A stretch of 64,000 nt of DNA from Haladaptatus pallidirubidus (GTDB lineage Archaea; Halobacteriota; Halobacteria; Halobacteriales; Haladaptataceae). The DNA is taken from NCBI RefSeq assembly GCF_020700235.1, contig NZ_CP085307.1:552503-616502 (forward strand). Reading direction: 5' to 3'. A program made the position numbers and the translations under genes. Shown one piece after another: positions 27,524-37,113 of this stretch; the stretch's first letter is position 1, and the number at the start of each line of letters is the position of its first letter. The notes under the pieces were generated by a model. The model was not told where the DNA came from, did not search any database, and saw only the letters and a list, made by a program, of their open reading frames with translations.

Positions 27524-28492
27524 TCACTCGTAAATTGGGAGCCGCGCGCAGAGACGGTCGACGTCTTCGCGCGCCGGTTCGAGTACGACCTCGTCGTAGG
27601 GTGTATTCAACACGTCCGCAATCGTTTCTGTGATAGTGCACCGCTTCGGTGTCGAACCCCCGGGCGGTAATCGCCGGGGTACCGATTCGGATTCCACTCG
27701 TCACCATCGGCGACCGAGTCTCCCCCGGAGCAGTGTTCTTGTTGACGACGAGTCCCACCTGGTTGAGTGCGATTTCGGCCTCTTTGCCGGTGAGTTCGGG
27801 GTGCGAATCGCGGAGGTCGACAAGGACGAGGTGTTTGTCCGTCCCGCCGGACACGACGATAACCCTCGATCCTGAAGGGCATCCGCCAACGTTTGCGCGT
27901 TCGCGACGACCTGCTTTGCGTACGTCTCGAATCCGGGGTCGAGCGCCTCGCCGAACCCGGCCGCCTTTCCGGCGATATTATGCATCAGTAGACCGCCCTG
28001 CGCGCCCGGAAAGACTGCGGAATCGATGTCGTCAGCGTACTACTCATCGCACATGATGATACCACCGTGTCCCGAGCGGATGGTCTTGTGTGTCGAACCG
28101 GTGACGAAATCCGCGTGCGGAACTGGATTCGCGTGTTCGCCAGCCGCAATGAGTCCCGTGACGTGGGGGATGTTCGCGAGGTGATAGGCATCTACCTCCT
28201 CGGCGACGGCGATGAACCGCTCGAAATCGAACTCGCGCGGGTATTCGGACGATCCGCTCACGATGAGGTCCAGGTCGAACTCCTGAGCGAGAGTTGCGAA
28301 GTCTTCGTAGTTGATATAGCCCGTCTCCGGGTCTACCTCGTACTGTTCGACCTCGTACAACTGGCCGGAGAAGTTGACCGAGTGGCCGTGTGAAAGGTGA
28401 CCATCGTGACTCAACGAGAGGGATAAGATTCGGTCATCGGGATCCAACGTGGCGAAGTAGACGCCCATATTCGCCTGCGTCCCGGAATGACG
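27524..28492 (-). pseudogene. glyA: Decayed serine hydroxymethyltransferase
   Basis: The minus strand reads, in order, HSGTQANMGVYFATLDP, LSLSHDGHLSHGHSVNFSG, VTGSTHKTIRSGHGGIIMCD, an in-frame TAG, DIDSAVFPGAQGGLLMHNIAG, KAAGFGEALDPGFETYAKQV, a frameshift near 27860, GGTDKHLVLVDLRDSHPELT, TSGIRIGTPAITARGF, a second frameshift near 27640, and VVLEPAREDVDRLCARLPIY before a TGA. About the first 90 residues are missing at a sharp junction near 28492. The PLP lysine region (STHKTIR) is still readable. SHMT would convert glycine to serine, linking the island to the dehydratase. This copy cannot make a protein. Confidence 0.88.
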
Positions 28493-28626
28493 AACACGAT
28501 TTCGAAGCAGAAGAAATTGAAGAACCGGGGACAGAGAACCCTACCGACATCATCATCGAGTCTCATCGTCGTCTACCCGCTATGGTCGACACTTCTCGAA
28601 GTAACCAATTGAAGTTACTTTTTTAG
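28485..28626 (+). other. Coding-like fragment at the glyA break point
   Basis: The plus frame reads NDEHDFEAEEIEEPGTENPT, DIIIESHRRLPAMVDTSRSN and QLKLLF before a stop. The acidic composition is haloarchaeal. It begins where glyA homology ends, as if a recombination event joined the tail of an unknown gene to truncated glyA. I recognise no family. Confidence 0.25.
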
Positions 28627-28712
28627 ATTTTCCAGATCTTATGTAACCGTATTTAATTGGGTTTCTATACTGTGGTGAATCGCTATCCCTCCTCGCTCCC
28701 GGTTTATTCACG

Positions 28713-29126
28713 ATGAATTCGATTCCACTTTCCGAGGCGAAGACGCTCATTGAAGCCGCCGAACAAAAAGCAAACGATATCGATAATCCGATGGTAATTA
28801 CGGTAGCGAACGACGAAGGTAATCTCGTCGCCCAGCACCGGATGGATGGTGCGTGGCTCGCGTCAGTGAATATTTCGCGGAATAAGGCCTATACGGCCGC
28901 CGCACTGGAGATGCCAACGCACGAATTGGCAGAAGCCACAGAACCGGGGAACTCTCTCTACGGACTCCAGACAACAGACGGTAACCGAATCGTCGTCTTC
29001 GGCGGTGGATATCCACTCAAACGTGACGGTGCGGTCGTCGGAGCGCTTGGCGTTTCCGGTGGTGCGGTCGAACAGGACCGAGAAGTCGCCGAATCGGGCG
29101 TCGAAAAGTGGAATCAGAATAACTGA
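28713..29126 (+). CDS. GlcG/HbpS-family heme-binding-like protein
   Basis: A 137-aa single-domain protein of the GlcG/HbpS family: PLSEAKTLIEAAEQKANDID, then MVITVANDEGNLVAQHRMDG, ISRNKAYTAAALEMPTHELA and GGGYPLKRDGAVVGALGVSG. HbpS members bind heme or cobalamin, and GlcG sits in glycolate operons, but the biochemical role of most is unknown. It stands alone, just beyond the betaine island, with no obvious operon partner. Confidence 0.85.
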   Translation: MNSIPLSEAKTLIEAAEQKANDIDNPMVITVANDEGNLVAQHRMDGAWLASVNISRNKAYTAAALEMPTHELAEATEPGNSLYGLQTTDGNRIVVFGGGYPLKRDGAVVGALGVSGGAVEQDREVAESGVEKWNQNN

Positions 29127-30076
29127 CGCCGCTGACATCGAGCTAGACTGGTCAATTCACATACGGTCGCCCAGAAGAATACACTTCCGAGGACGTCAAC
29201 GATCGACAAAGTATGCACTCGCCGTGCAACTATCGATTCCAACCGGTTTACATCACTGGTGGCGCAATACCGAACACGTGATACATTTGCGTAAATTTGA
29301 CCAGCGTCCGTTCTCTGTTTAGACGCCGAAACTGGGCGAGAGAGTGGTGATAGCAAAGGTATCGATCGCAAATCATCCATCAGAAAGTGAGAGCACCACC
29401 ACAAATACCGGGTGAGTTCGGACGGAAATATCGACCGATACACGGCGTCCTCGAGACGGGATGCACACTAACAAAGCCAAACACGAGCAGTCTTTCTCAG
29501 CGCATCCGGTTTCTTTTCCGATTAGCTTTCCGAAAGTCAGAACTACGCCATGGAAATCGCCAAATGAGAGTCTGGAAGACGGACGATGAATGAAAGGTAA
29601 AATACATGGGATGCCTCACAGGCAGCCGGTGTTGCAATGCAAGTCTGGTGATGGCGCCAGATGGTGTCTTCGAGGGAGGGCTCTGTGAGGGCATCTAAAT
29701 AATTGGCTGGAAGCATAAAGGGAGTACCGGAAGCACAAAATTCAATTTTAGTTACCCACATGCGTCACCGATTTCTGGTATCCAGATGGCGACGCTCCTC
29801 GTCTACAGTCGATATTGATCAACCCGGTACAGTGGGGGACGGATTTCGTGACAAGTTCAATCACGTAATTCCTCGTTCATTGTTTTTTCAAATGACAGAG
29901 TAATCGGAATGAAGTTATTCATATGCACGAGATCAAGATAAACTTTTAATATTTTTATATTGATAAATGCTTACTGTGAGAAACCCCCAAATTAGCAATA
30001 CGAGCGCCGAAGTAGATGTATTAGCTTATCAGCTTGCTGTTTATATGCTCAAAACCGCATATTCCAATGTTGATTT
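29127..30076. other. Gene-poor region of 950 bases
   Basis: No frame here has recognisable motifs or steady haloarchaeal composition. Short frames on both strands are Ser/Arg-rich shadows. The last 150 bases are AT-rich and contain tttatatg at about 30039, a likely TATA element for the next gene. Confidence 0.4.
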
Positions 30077-30931
30077 ATGGGCAAGAATGTATATATTACA
30101 CCACCAGCTACGTTAGGTAGAGAAACAATGAGGCCAGGAGATAATCAACTAGTTGACTTAACGTCGCTACCATGCGCACACAGAAGCCTCATGCGAGAAG
30201 AATCTCGAATCAAGGCCGAAATCCACGCTTTTGAAGACTTTCTCGACCGACTCAACGAAGATCCGCCGCAGCCGTATCGAACAGACGGTGGAACGAAGCC
30301 CACGACACTGCAGACTCAGACACCTACCACAACCGCATCACTGGACGCGGTTCAAACCGCCTATCAGGAAACAGTGCTGGCGGTTGATCACTGGGAGGAA
30401 GCTTATGGAAAGGAAACCACTGGTGAAAGTATAGCAAATGAATTTGGACCGGACGTGGCAGCGGGTCTTGCAGGTGGTGTAGAAACGTGGACATCACTGT
30501 TGTGGAACCAACTCCGGGCTGAAACGACGGACTCCATTGAAACTCGTCGCCGATGTCATCAGACGGTTGTCGCAGAACGACAACGAATTGAGAGTCTGTC
30601 GGATTCGCTTGCTGTCAGCGGCGATGAGCTGGCTCGCATTGAACGAGCGGACTATCCATTTGACGACCGAAGTGATCGATTATCGGCAATTCAACACCAG
30701 CTCGAATGGCTGGCAGAAGAAGAGCAAGAACACTTGCGCCAGTATGAGCGATCGAAAACGGATCTGCTATCGACCCTAGTGTATGCAGATCTAGATACAG
30801 ACTTTCCGGGATTGGCAGCGATCGCAACAGCGCAGGACATACGTGATTCAATCGAAGTTCGCCATTGGGGCGGGATGATACAATCCAATAGCGCAAACCT
30901 CCCTTTTCAGGCGCGGGAGGAGATCAATTGA
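30077..30931 (+). CDS. DUF7260-like protein
   Basis: A 284-aa haloarchaeal protein rich in predicted alpha helix, with coiled-coil-like stretches (MREESRIKAEIHAFEDFLDR, then LSAIQHQLEWLAEEEQEHLR). It fits the DUF7260 type, whose function is unknown. The conserved part appears to start near residue 39. ATG codons at 30077, 30128 and 30191 are all possible. A TATA-like tttatatg about 38 bases upstream favours 30077. It stands alone, with no membrane segment. Confidence 0.6.
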   Translation: MGKNVYITPPATLGRETMRPGDNQLVDLTSLPCAHRSLMREESRIKAEIHAFEDFLDRLNEDPPQPYRTDGGTKPTTLQTQTPTTTASLDAVQTAYQETVLAVDHWEEAYGKETTGESIANEFGPDVAAGLAGGVETWTSLLWNQLRAETTDSIETRRRCHQTVVAERQRIESLSDSLAVSGDELARIERADYPFDDRSDRLSAIQHQLEWLAEEEQEHLRQYERSKTDLLSTLVYADLDTDFPGLAAIATAQDIRDSIEVRHWGGMIQSNSANLPFQAREEIN

Positions 30932-31138
30932 CTCTCCCGGACGGCCAAACAATTCTAGTTTAGACGGTGCTCTGGGGAGAATCGTTTAGGTGACTTTGAA
31001 AGTTTACAGGGCGTGCTAGCATCTCTTTGAGCATGAACGTCCGGTCTACTCTGTTGGCTTCACATTATTGTGCCCTTCATTGAGGATGCAGGTGGAATAC
31101 AGAATTTTTCGTATCGTCCTGATACTTCGAAGATATGT

Positions 31139-31984
31139 TTATGCCCGGAGGGTGAACTCGACCGTTTCGTACTCACCACCGTAGTACGCTCGGCGGAGGT
31201 CGTCCTCCGTCTCGTAGTCTACTTTTGGGACGATTCTGGCGGGAACGAAAACGGTTAGCGGCGACTCGTCGAACGGGTACGGGTTCAGTTCAAATTCACC
31301 GTTACTGACGGGCTGTACCGTCACCGATTCCTCTTCATTAGGAGCCACCGGTACGGATTCAATGGCCGTCTTGTCCGGCGATTCGCTGGTCCCGAAGATA
31401 AGCGAGAGTGCGTCCCACACTTGCAAGAGTTCGTAGTTACACCACAGCCGGCTGTCCGTGTTCGCCGGCGGTTCTCCCCGCTCGTGGAGCGCGGTGAGCA
31501 CCGACATATCCTCGTCCGACACTCGTTCCTCCTCGGGACCATTCGACCTGTGCAGTTGGCCTGCGAGCCGCGTCTGTCGTTGCTCCTCATGGTCTACGAA
31601 TTCCTCAAATGCAGGCTGCGTATCGGGCCACGATGCGGAGAGGCCGTAGCGGCGGCGACGGAGCCCCGACCCGTGCATTGACGCTACGAGGCCCGCATAG
31701 CGGTTCATCTCGGCGACGGTGCTGATGCCGTTGTCGTAAAATTTGATCCACTCGGCTGCGGGGACGCTCACGAAATCAACAATGTCGCCGTCCTCAAGGT
31801 GTGGCGTTCGGTCGTACTCCCACCACCCGTCGTCGTGATTTGCCGCCACGAGAACCATCGCGGCGAAGGGCGTTGGGCGCTCGAACGTGTCATTTCCCCA
31901 GTGCTCGGCGAACTGTCCCGCTAACTTCGCGTGATCTGGTTGCGTAATGAACCGGTAATAGTCGTCCCCGTCTGCGATGAGCAT
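31139..31984 (-). CDS. DUF3891 family protein
   Basis: A 281-aa protein starting MLIADGDDYYRFITQPDHAK. It has ANHDDGWWEYDRTPHLEDGD, then RYAGLVASMHGSG, and ends VDYETEDDLRRAYYGGEYET. These match DUF3891, whose function is unknown; conserved His/Asp residues (QPDHAKLAG, NHDDGWWE, SMHGS) suggest a metal-binding HD-like site. I chose the ATG at 31984; the longer frame to 32299 is Arg-rich shadow of another relic. No operon partner. Confidence 0.75.
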   Translation of the reverse strand: MLIADGDDYYRFITQPDHAKLAGQFAEHWGNDTFERPTPFAAMVLVAANHDDGWWEYDRTPHLEDGDIVDFVSVPAAEWIKFYDNGISTVAEMNRYAGLVASMHGSGLRRRRYGLSASWPDTQPAFEEFVDHEEQRQTRLAGQLHRSNGPEEERVSDEDMSVLTALHERGEPPANTDSRLWCNYELLQVWDALSLIFGTSESPDKTAIESVPVAPNEEESVTVQPVSNGEFELNPYPFDESPLTVFVPARIVPKVDYETEDDLRRAYYGGEYETVEFTLRA

Positions 31985-32022
31985 TACTCGGTATTCGGTC
32001 GGAAGTGGGATAAAAACGTGTA

Positions 32023-32262
32023 CTAACCAAGCGCGCCGACTACACCGGCACCAAGCTCTACGTCGGTAGCTCGTCGAAGGAGAATGAACCGCTCGATTTC
32101 GATTTGAGCGCGCTTTGTCCTTGAATAGAGACGGTCGTAATCGAAGCATCCTTTGTTGCCGTCGAACAGAGTATCCAGTTCTATCTGCTCCATCAAGGAC
32201 AACCTGCTGAAAAGATCTTTGCTTTGAGCAGACGGCGGTATACCAACGAAGTGCAGAGGCAA
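32023..32262 (-). other. Possible relic reading frame
   Basis: The minus frame (79 codons) has a plausible middle, LFSRLSLMEQIELDTLFDGN, then KGCFDYDRLYSRTKRAQIEI and ERFILLRRA. It directly precedes the DUF3891 gene but in another frame. I recognise no family. It may be a piece of a broken gene. Confidence 0.25.
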
Positions 32263-32515
32263 CTCGGTTGCAGCTCGGTTGCTTCAGTTGTGGCAGCAAA
32301 ACCGAGTAGAAGTCTATTAATGGGAAACTGTCGCGAGTGCAGAACAGGCTAATGCAACGCTCCTATTAGCAGAGAATCTCCATCAATGTCTGAGAGTGCT
32401 TACCGAAACTCAATCCACATCAACAGCCCATTCTCCACCTTGCTGGCATCCAGTTAGGTTGGTGTAAAAGTATAGAGTATCGATACCACACTCGAAAGGC
32501 AGCTTCTCACCGAGT

Positions 32516-33019
32516 TTACGATCGGAGTCGTTCAATGATACTGGCAGTCGTATCGATTGCCTCAATTTCGGTAATCGAATCATCGACGCTGATTTGTCCG
32601 GATTCGACCACGTCCGCACAGATACCACCACGACCGTGTTTGAGTGCTCGGGCAACACCCTCTTGTTCGTTGAGCTGCTCAACATGTGCGCAGGGTGGAC
32701 GCGGACGTGTTCCTTCTAATAGCGCGTCACCGGCTCTAAATCGGTGTTTCAGAAGATCGTGTACATCGATTCCTTCCGTAACGATATTTCGCCGATGCTC
32801 ACCGGCCGTCAGATCAAGGTCGTATTCCTGATTGATTTCGTCGATTGCTTCGCTGGCTATCAATGTCACCTGACAAACATCGTACGGCGAATAATAGCCC
32901 GTACCATTAAAGTAACGATCGTCCCTGAGACCCTTGTTGGCGATCGCTTGGATCGTTGTGATCGACTGCATCGGTTCGGATCCGGCTTCCGCGATGAAGA
33001 CATCAGTGATGTGAGCCAT
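32516..33019 (-). CDS. MOSC-domain protein
   Basis: A 167-aa stand-alone MOSC domain (molybdenum cofactor sulfurase C-terminal type). Typical parts are IANKGLRDDRYF near the N-terminus, VTLIASEAIDEIN, LTAGEHRRNIVTEGID, RFRAGDALLEGTRPRPPCAHVEQL with the conserved Cys, and HGRGGICADVVESG. MOSC proteins handle sulfur on the molybdenum cofactor or use it for small redox reactions such as YiiM-type N-hydroxylamine reduction. No molybdoenzyme gene is nearby. A second MOSC gene lies at 59.95 kb. Confidence 0.88.
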   Translation of the reverse strand: MAHITDVFIAEAGSEPMQSITTIQAIANKGLRDDRYFNGTGYYSPYDVCQVTLIASEAIDEINQEYDLDLTAGEHRRNIVTEGIDVHDLLKHRFRAGDALLEGTRPRPPCAHVEQLNEQEGVARALKHGRGGICADVVESGQISVDDSITEIEAIDTTASIIERLRS

Positions 33020-33235
33020 GTTCGGTAGTACGAGCTAAACATAGTTAACGACTCACACCCCTCCGAGGTATACACAACTCTGGACGAGACCCCAAACAGA
33101 ATCGATACAGCCCAAAAAATCTCGAAGCGTGCCCAGGCGATTACTGACTTCGACGCTTGAGAAGAAATCACAGGAGGTGAATGAAATACTTCCCACCAAC
33201 GAACTTCGCGAATCGTGGCATACTAATCTCACAAG

Positions 33236-33397
33236 ATGGCTCGAAGACATCACAGGGACAAACGCACCGAACGCTTCTACATTGCTGAGCTCCAGCGTGG
33301 CACCTACAAGTACGAGGATGCTGAGACAGAGAACTGTTTGCACGCAAACATTCATGATGCACTCGAAGCATTCGATGAGCTTCCGGCGAAGGTGTGA
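33236..33397 (+). CDS. Possible 53-aa protein or gene tail
   Basis: The plus frame reads MARRHHRDKRTERFYIAELQ, then RGTYKYEDAETENCLHANIH and DALEAFDELPAKV before TGA. The composition is more protein-like than the other frames here. I recognise no family, and it may be a truncated tail of something larger. Confidence 0.3.
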   Translation: MARRHHRDKRTERFYIAELQRGTYKYEDAETENCLHANIHDALEAFDELPAKV

Positions 33398-33446
33398 AGT
33401 GTCGGAGTCGACTGCAAATCATAGAATTCAACGAAATAAGACAGTA

Positions 33447-35060
33447 CTATCGTACTCGGAATACCATTACACCTCGATTTTCATACACGAGACGATACGT
33501 GTTGGATTGTACGAGCGATCGACGCATCTGTGGTTGTTGCCGTTTTGGAGCACCCCGAACGGTATAATTTCCCTTCGGAATATATACATAATCTGGTTGA
33601 ATACTACTTTGATGAAGCTGTTTCGTGAGACACGTTTCGGTGTGGCAGCGTGATAGTTGGCGGTAGGTTCGAAGATGATGCAGATATGCAGCGGATGATT
33701 TCCATTCGGCACCCCACGGGCCAATAAGCATCGTTCGGTCTGTAAGATATGGGAACCACTCTGCTGCATCGCCAAGGACGACAAAATTGGCATTTATTGG
33801 AACTTCTTCATTAACCCATTTCATCGCTGTGACGTCCTCATCATCGATAAATGCTGGTTGTGATGTACCACCGTGGAATGGTGTTCCGGCCACGTACGTG
33901 CCTCCCAGAATGACTGAGAATACAAGTACGCTGGCAACGGCCACCCGTAGCGACCACTGAACAACCTGCTGGGAGTCACTGTCAGTCACCGTATCAACTG
34001 GGACGGTTATCCAGAGACCCATGACGATAGTTCCGGAAACAAACGCGAACCGGGGATCCCCAAGGAGTAACAATGAAGAGAGAAACCAGACTGGGAGAAA
34101 AAATCGCCGACAAGCAACGAGGTAGCCGCTACCTAAGAGAGTGAGAAGATACCAGAAAGACATGGTATTACCAGCGGCAATCGGCTTACCTAGCAGAGAC
34201 AGTATTTCAAAAAAAGAATAGGGTTTTCCAAGTCCGCCGTGTGTACTCGCTGCCGCCATATATGTCTCAATGCCATGTACCGAGATAGTATACGCCAGCC
34301 ATGGTGATATAATCACGAATCCACTGATGGCGACCAAAGCCCCCATCGCTAGCCCTTTGAATGAATGATCGAAAAATATCCACATGAGTAGGTAGCTCGC
34401 TCCGAAGAAGACAGCATACGATGGGTGAGTTAGCAACGTGAACCCGAATAGAAGGAAAGCCGGAGCAAGCCACTGTCTTTGACTATATTTGAATAGTTGC
34501 ATCCCACAATAGAGCCCAGTTACAGTGAATAAAAAGGCCAATGCTCGAACAATTCCACCCGCAGAGATATGCCATTCTAGTAACGTTGGTGTGACAGCAA
34601 AAATAATAGCCGAAACACCAGCTTGAGATACTGATCCTGTTATTTCACGCGCTAAGTAGTAAAACGAGATTACAGTAAGTATTGTAATGAATCCCGGAAA
34701 CACTCGGGAGAGTGTGATCGGATCAACGCCAAGATCAAGGAATACTGCAGATAGATAGAATCCCAACGGCGGATAGGCAAACGGAATACCATTGGCGGTA
34801 TATCCAGGGATTTGTACCGGTAGCCGGTAGCCGCGAGCAAGAATTTCTTCGGCGATTGAGAGAAATAAACCAGCTCCATACGCGGGATACTGGTGAGTTC
34901 GAGAATAAATGCCAACTATGAGCGTTGCTGTAAGGACAGCAAGCACAATCCAGATACGCTCGTTTGTGAAAACTTGTGCCAGGGAAGCTACCGTCTGTTC
35001 TAATCGGGGGCGTTGAGTTTCATCTTGGGACTGATCCGCTAAATTACGTTTTCCGTCCAT
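33447..35060 (-). CDS. Large GT39-like membrane protein
   Basis: A 537-aa protein with about eleven hydrophobic segments and a soluble C-terminal part of about 130 residues (AFIDDEDVTAMKWVNEEVPI onward). After TM1 it has YPAYGAGLFLSIAEEILARG, and later IPFAYPPLGFYLSAVFLDLG. The layout resembles GT39/ArnT-type dolichol-phosphate sugar transferases, with a long first outer loop. I see no certain catalytic Asp pair (DD or DE) there, so the activity is uncertain. It stands alone. Glycosylation or another lipid-linked transfer is possible. Confidence 0.65.
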   Translation of the reverse strand: MDGKRNLADQSQDETQRPRLEQTVASLAQVFTNERIWIVLAVLTATLIVGIYSRTHQYPAYGAGLFLSIAEEILARGYRLPVQIPGYTANGIPFAYPPLGFYLSAVFLDLGVDPITLSRVFPGFITILTVISFYYLAREITGSVSQAGVSAIIFAVTPTLLEWHISAGGIVRALAFLFTVTGLYCGMQLFKYSQRQWLAPAFLLFGFTLLTHPSYAVFFGASYLLMWIFFDHSFKGLAMGALVAISGFVIISPWLAYTISVHGIETYMAAASTHGGLGKPYSFFEILSLLGKPIAAGNTMSFWYLLTLLGSGYLVACRRFFLPVWFLSSLLLLGDPRFAFVSGTIVMGLWITVPVDTVTDSDSQQVVQWSLRVAVASVLVFSVILGGTYVAGTPFHGGTSQPAFIDDEDVTAMKWVNEEVPINANFVVLGDAAEWFPYLTDRTMLIGPWGAEWKSSAAYLHHLRTYRQLSRCHTETCLTKQLHQSSIQPDYVYIPKGNYTVRGAPKRQQPQMRRSLVQSNTYRLVYENRGVMVFRVR

Positions 35061-35831
35061 TCGTTACTGTAGAGCCTGTTCGTAATTCGCTTTGCTAACC
35101 TGATCGTATGTGGTGGTTTTGATGAAACAGAAAACGAGGTCAGAGAAATCTGTGGACAGTGACGATCGCTCTGTGGGTGGATAAGCGAATGGCTCTGAAG
35201 ACATATAGCTCGAAACAATCTTCAGAAGTATGAATTACATGATCGTCCAAGCTAACAGGGGGGCATTTCCAAAAGGAGTAAAATGAAGCGAACAGTGGTT
35301 GTGTACACAGGATTTAGAATATAAAACAACAACAAACCCACCAGTAGTAGGGCACGACTAATCTATTAGTCACTACCTGAGCACGTTTCTTACTACCGTA
35401 AGGATATAGTTGTTTAATTAGAAAGTTATTAATTCTAATAATTTATGCAAATTTATATATCGCCAACATTGGCGATCGATCAGCTGGACTGTTGAATCCG
35501 TTTAAAAGACAGCAAATACTCGAATCAGGAACTCGCTCGCTGAACGATGGATGCGATGTACGAACGTTCGAATGAACATCTGGGAAAGACCTATCGACAG
35601 CGATCCAAGGACGGCATGAGGTATCAAGAGACACGTCTCGTCCTGAAAGCGAATGTTGAGCTGCCCGACGAAGTTACGAACAAAAACACGAATTGCGATC
35701 CGACCACAGACGTAGTTGCCGGAAACGCGTTCTTGAGTAGCACCGCAACGAATTTAATGCGAAGAACTCAACCGTCTTGTGTTAGTAAGACATACTAACC
35801 ACAGCTTTTCAGGAACCGTTTGAAGAATCGG
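35061..35831. other. AT-rich region with copy B of the repeated coding relic
   Basis: The first 470 bases hold nothing I can support. At 35615-35720 the plus frame encodes YQETRLVLKANVELPDEV, then TNKNTNCDPTTDVV. This is the counterpart of the relic at 2.95-3.12 kb, about 80 percent identical over some 100 bases by eye. No start, stop or full gene remains. Confidence 0.35.
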
Positions 35832-36131
35832 TTAGCTGGTTTCTGATTGGGCAAGCGACACCTGATCAAGATCAAAAGTATAACAACTACATTCATTTGA
35901 CAGAATACGTTCACCATTCGTCGCGACAAGACCTGCGTGGAGTGCATCAAATAACGTCATCCGATACTCATCGAGATACGTTACCGCCACGAAAATCGCG
36001 TCTTCACGGGGTTCTGGAACGATGGGGCGAGTTCGAGAAGGTTCGTAATGGCGTGCGGAGCACCAATCTCACAAACAAACTCAACGCGATGCAATCTCTG
36101 TGTGACGAGTTTATTCACCTTGCACTCATCC
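35832..36131 (-). pseudogene. PIN-domain (VapC-like) toxin relic
   Basis: Read on the minus strand: KLVTQRLHRVEFVCEIGAPH, AITNLLELAPS, then after a one-base frame change EDAIFVAVTYLDEYRMTLFD, ALHAGLVATNGERILSNECS and FDLDQVSLAQSETS before a TAA. Asp in FDALHA and the ILSNE-to-ILSxD position are the usual PIN-domain signature of VapC-type ribonucleases; here the last Asp is changed. The N-terminal DTN/DTS part is lost. No VapB-like antitoxin is visible. It is a dead gene. Confidence 0.6.
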
Positions 36132-36362
36132 GCGCGTCACTCGTTGATGCGCAACTTATGATATTCCGACACTACTTATTGCTCTGGTACGAAGTGAGAT
36201 TGCGTCGCGCCGTGAGCGTCATCTGCGCTGATACGCTCCCTCCGCGGTGAGTTGCATCTGTGTGAATTCTCGCCTTGAAAAAAGATAGCACCAGCTACGA
36301 TCCGTGACTGTAAAAAAACAAAATTGCCATCCATCGCTGTGAGCGACGGGTGAAATTCGCGA

Positions 36363-36569
36363 TTACTGACGGACGAGGTTCGTCGCGCGTGGTCCCTTAG
36401 GGGATGATTCGATGTCGAACTCGACTTCTTGCCCTTCTTCGAGGTCGGGGCCGCCGACGTCCTCCATGTGGAAGAATACGTCCTCGTCGTCGTCTACGTC
36501 GTCGTCGTCAGTCGAAATAAAACCGTAACCGCCTGTGTCGTTGAAGAAGTCAACCTTACCGTTTGCCAT
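36363..36569 (-). CDS. Cold-shock-domain protein
   Basis: A 68-aa single cold-shock domain: MANGKVDFFNDTGGYGFIST, a run of Asp residues (DDDDVDDDEDVFFHMEDVGG) and EEGQEVEFDIESSPKGPRAT. RNP1-like GGYGFI and RNP2-like VFFHM are present. CSPs bind single-stranded RNA or DNA and act as RNA chaperones. The Asp-rich loop is a salt adaptation. I chose the ATG at 36569, which gives the family start; the longer frame is not related. A single gene. Confidence 0.95.
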   Translation of the reverse strand: MANGKVDFFNDTGGYGFISTDDDDVDDDEDVFFHMEDVGGPDLEEGQEVEFDIESSPKGPRATNLVRQ

Positions 36570-36843
36570 TACGAATAAACGAAGTCCCCACGCACGGATA
36601 ACACTTCCGAGGGTCAGGGTACCACGACTTCCCGCTATAATTGGCATATGGTATAGGATCAGCCGATTCACAGGAGGGTGTCGTCTAAGACTACGACCCG
36701 TCGGAAGGAATCGAAAACGCTGGTCAGTATCAGAATCCATCGACAACTTTTGAGAGAACACTGATCGCCTGGGTTACAGTGAGTCTGTCATTTCTCGGAG
36801 GTAGATATTTACGGTGTGGTCACATGATGCTATGTGCATCGCC

Positions 36844-37113
36844 ATGAAACCGTGCCACAGCTGTCAGTCGGTCATCGACGAGTACAACTTGGATAAACAA
36901 CTCGAATCCCTGCGCGACCTCACAGTTGACGACTTCAACATCTGCGCGGACTGCGCGACTATCGTTGCGGATGCGTGCGTGGAGTGCGACGGTGCGGTAT
37001 ACGTCCCCCGAGGCAAATCTGTCATTCCCGACTACTGCCCAGCGTGTCGATCCGACCTTATCGACCGCACCGGTCACGACCCCGGTTGGAATTGCGATCC
37101 CGTGTCTTCCTGA
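36844..37113 (+). CDS. Small zinc-ribbon protein, DUF7571-like
   Basis: An 89-aa protein with four Cys pairs: CHSC, CADC, CVEC and CPAC, arranged as two treble-clef or ribbon pairs. It starts MKPCHSCQSVIDEYNLDKQL and contains CVECDGAVYVPRGKSVIPDY. It fits the haloarchaeal DUF7571 type with unknown function; nucleic acid or protein binding is likely. I chose the ATG at 36844; the longer frame from 36814 only adds MWSHDAMCIA. Confidence 0.75.
   Translation: MKPCHSCQSVIDEYNLDKQLESLRDLTVDDFNICADCATIVADACVECDGAVYVPRGKSVIPDYCPACRSDLIDRTGHDPGWNCDPVSS

Noticed and set aside
33129..33653. A 174-codon plus-strand ORF over the end of the GT39-like gene
   Set aside because: It is a shadow of that gene, with Arg/Ser-rich composition and no family match.
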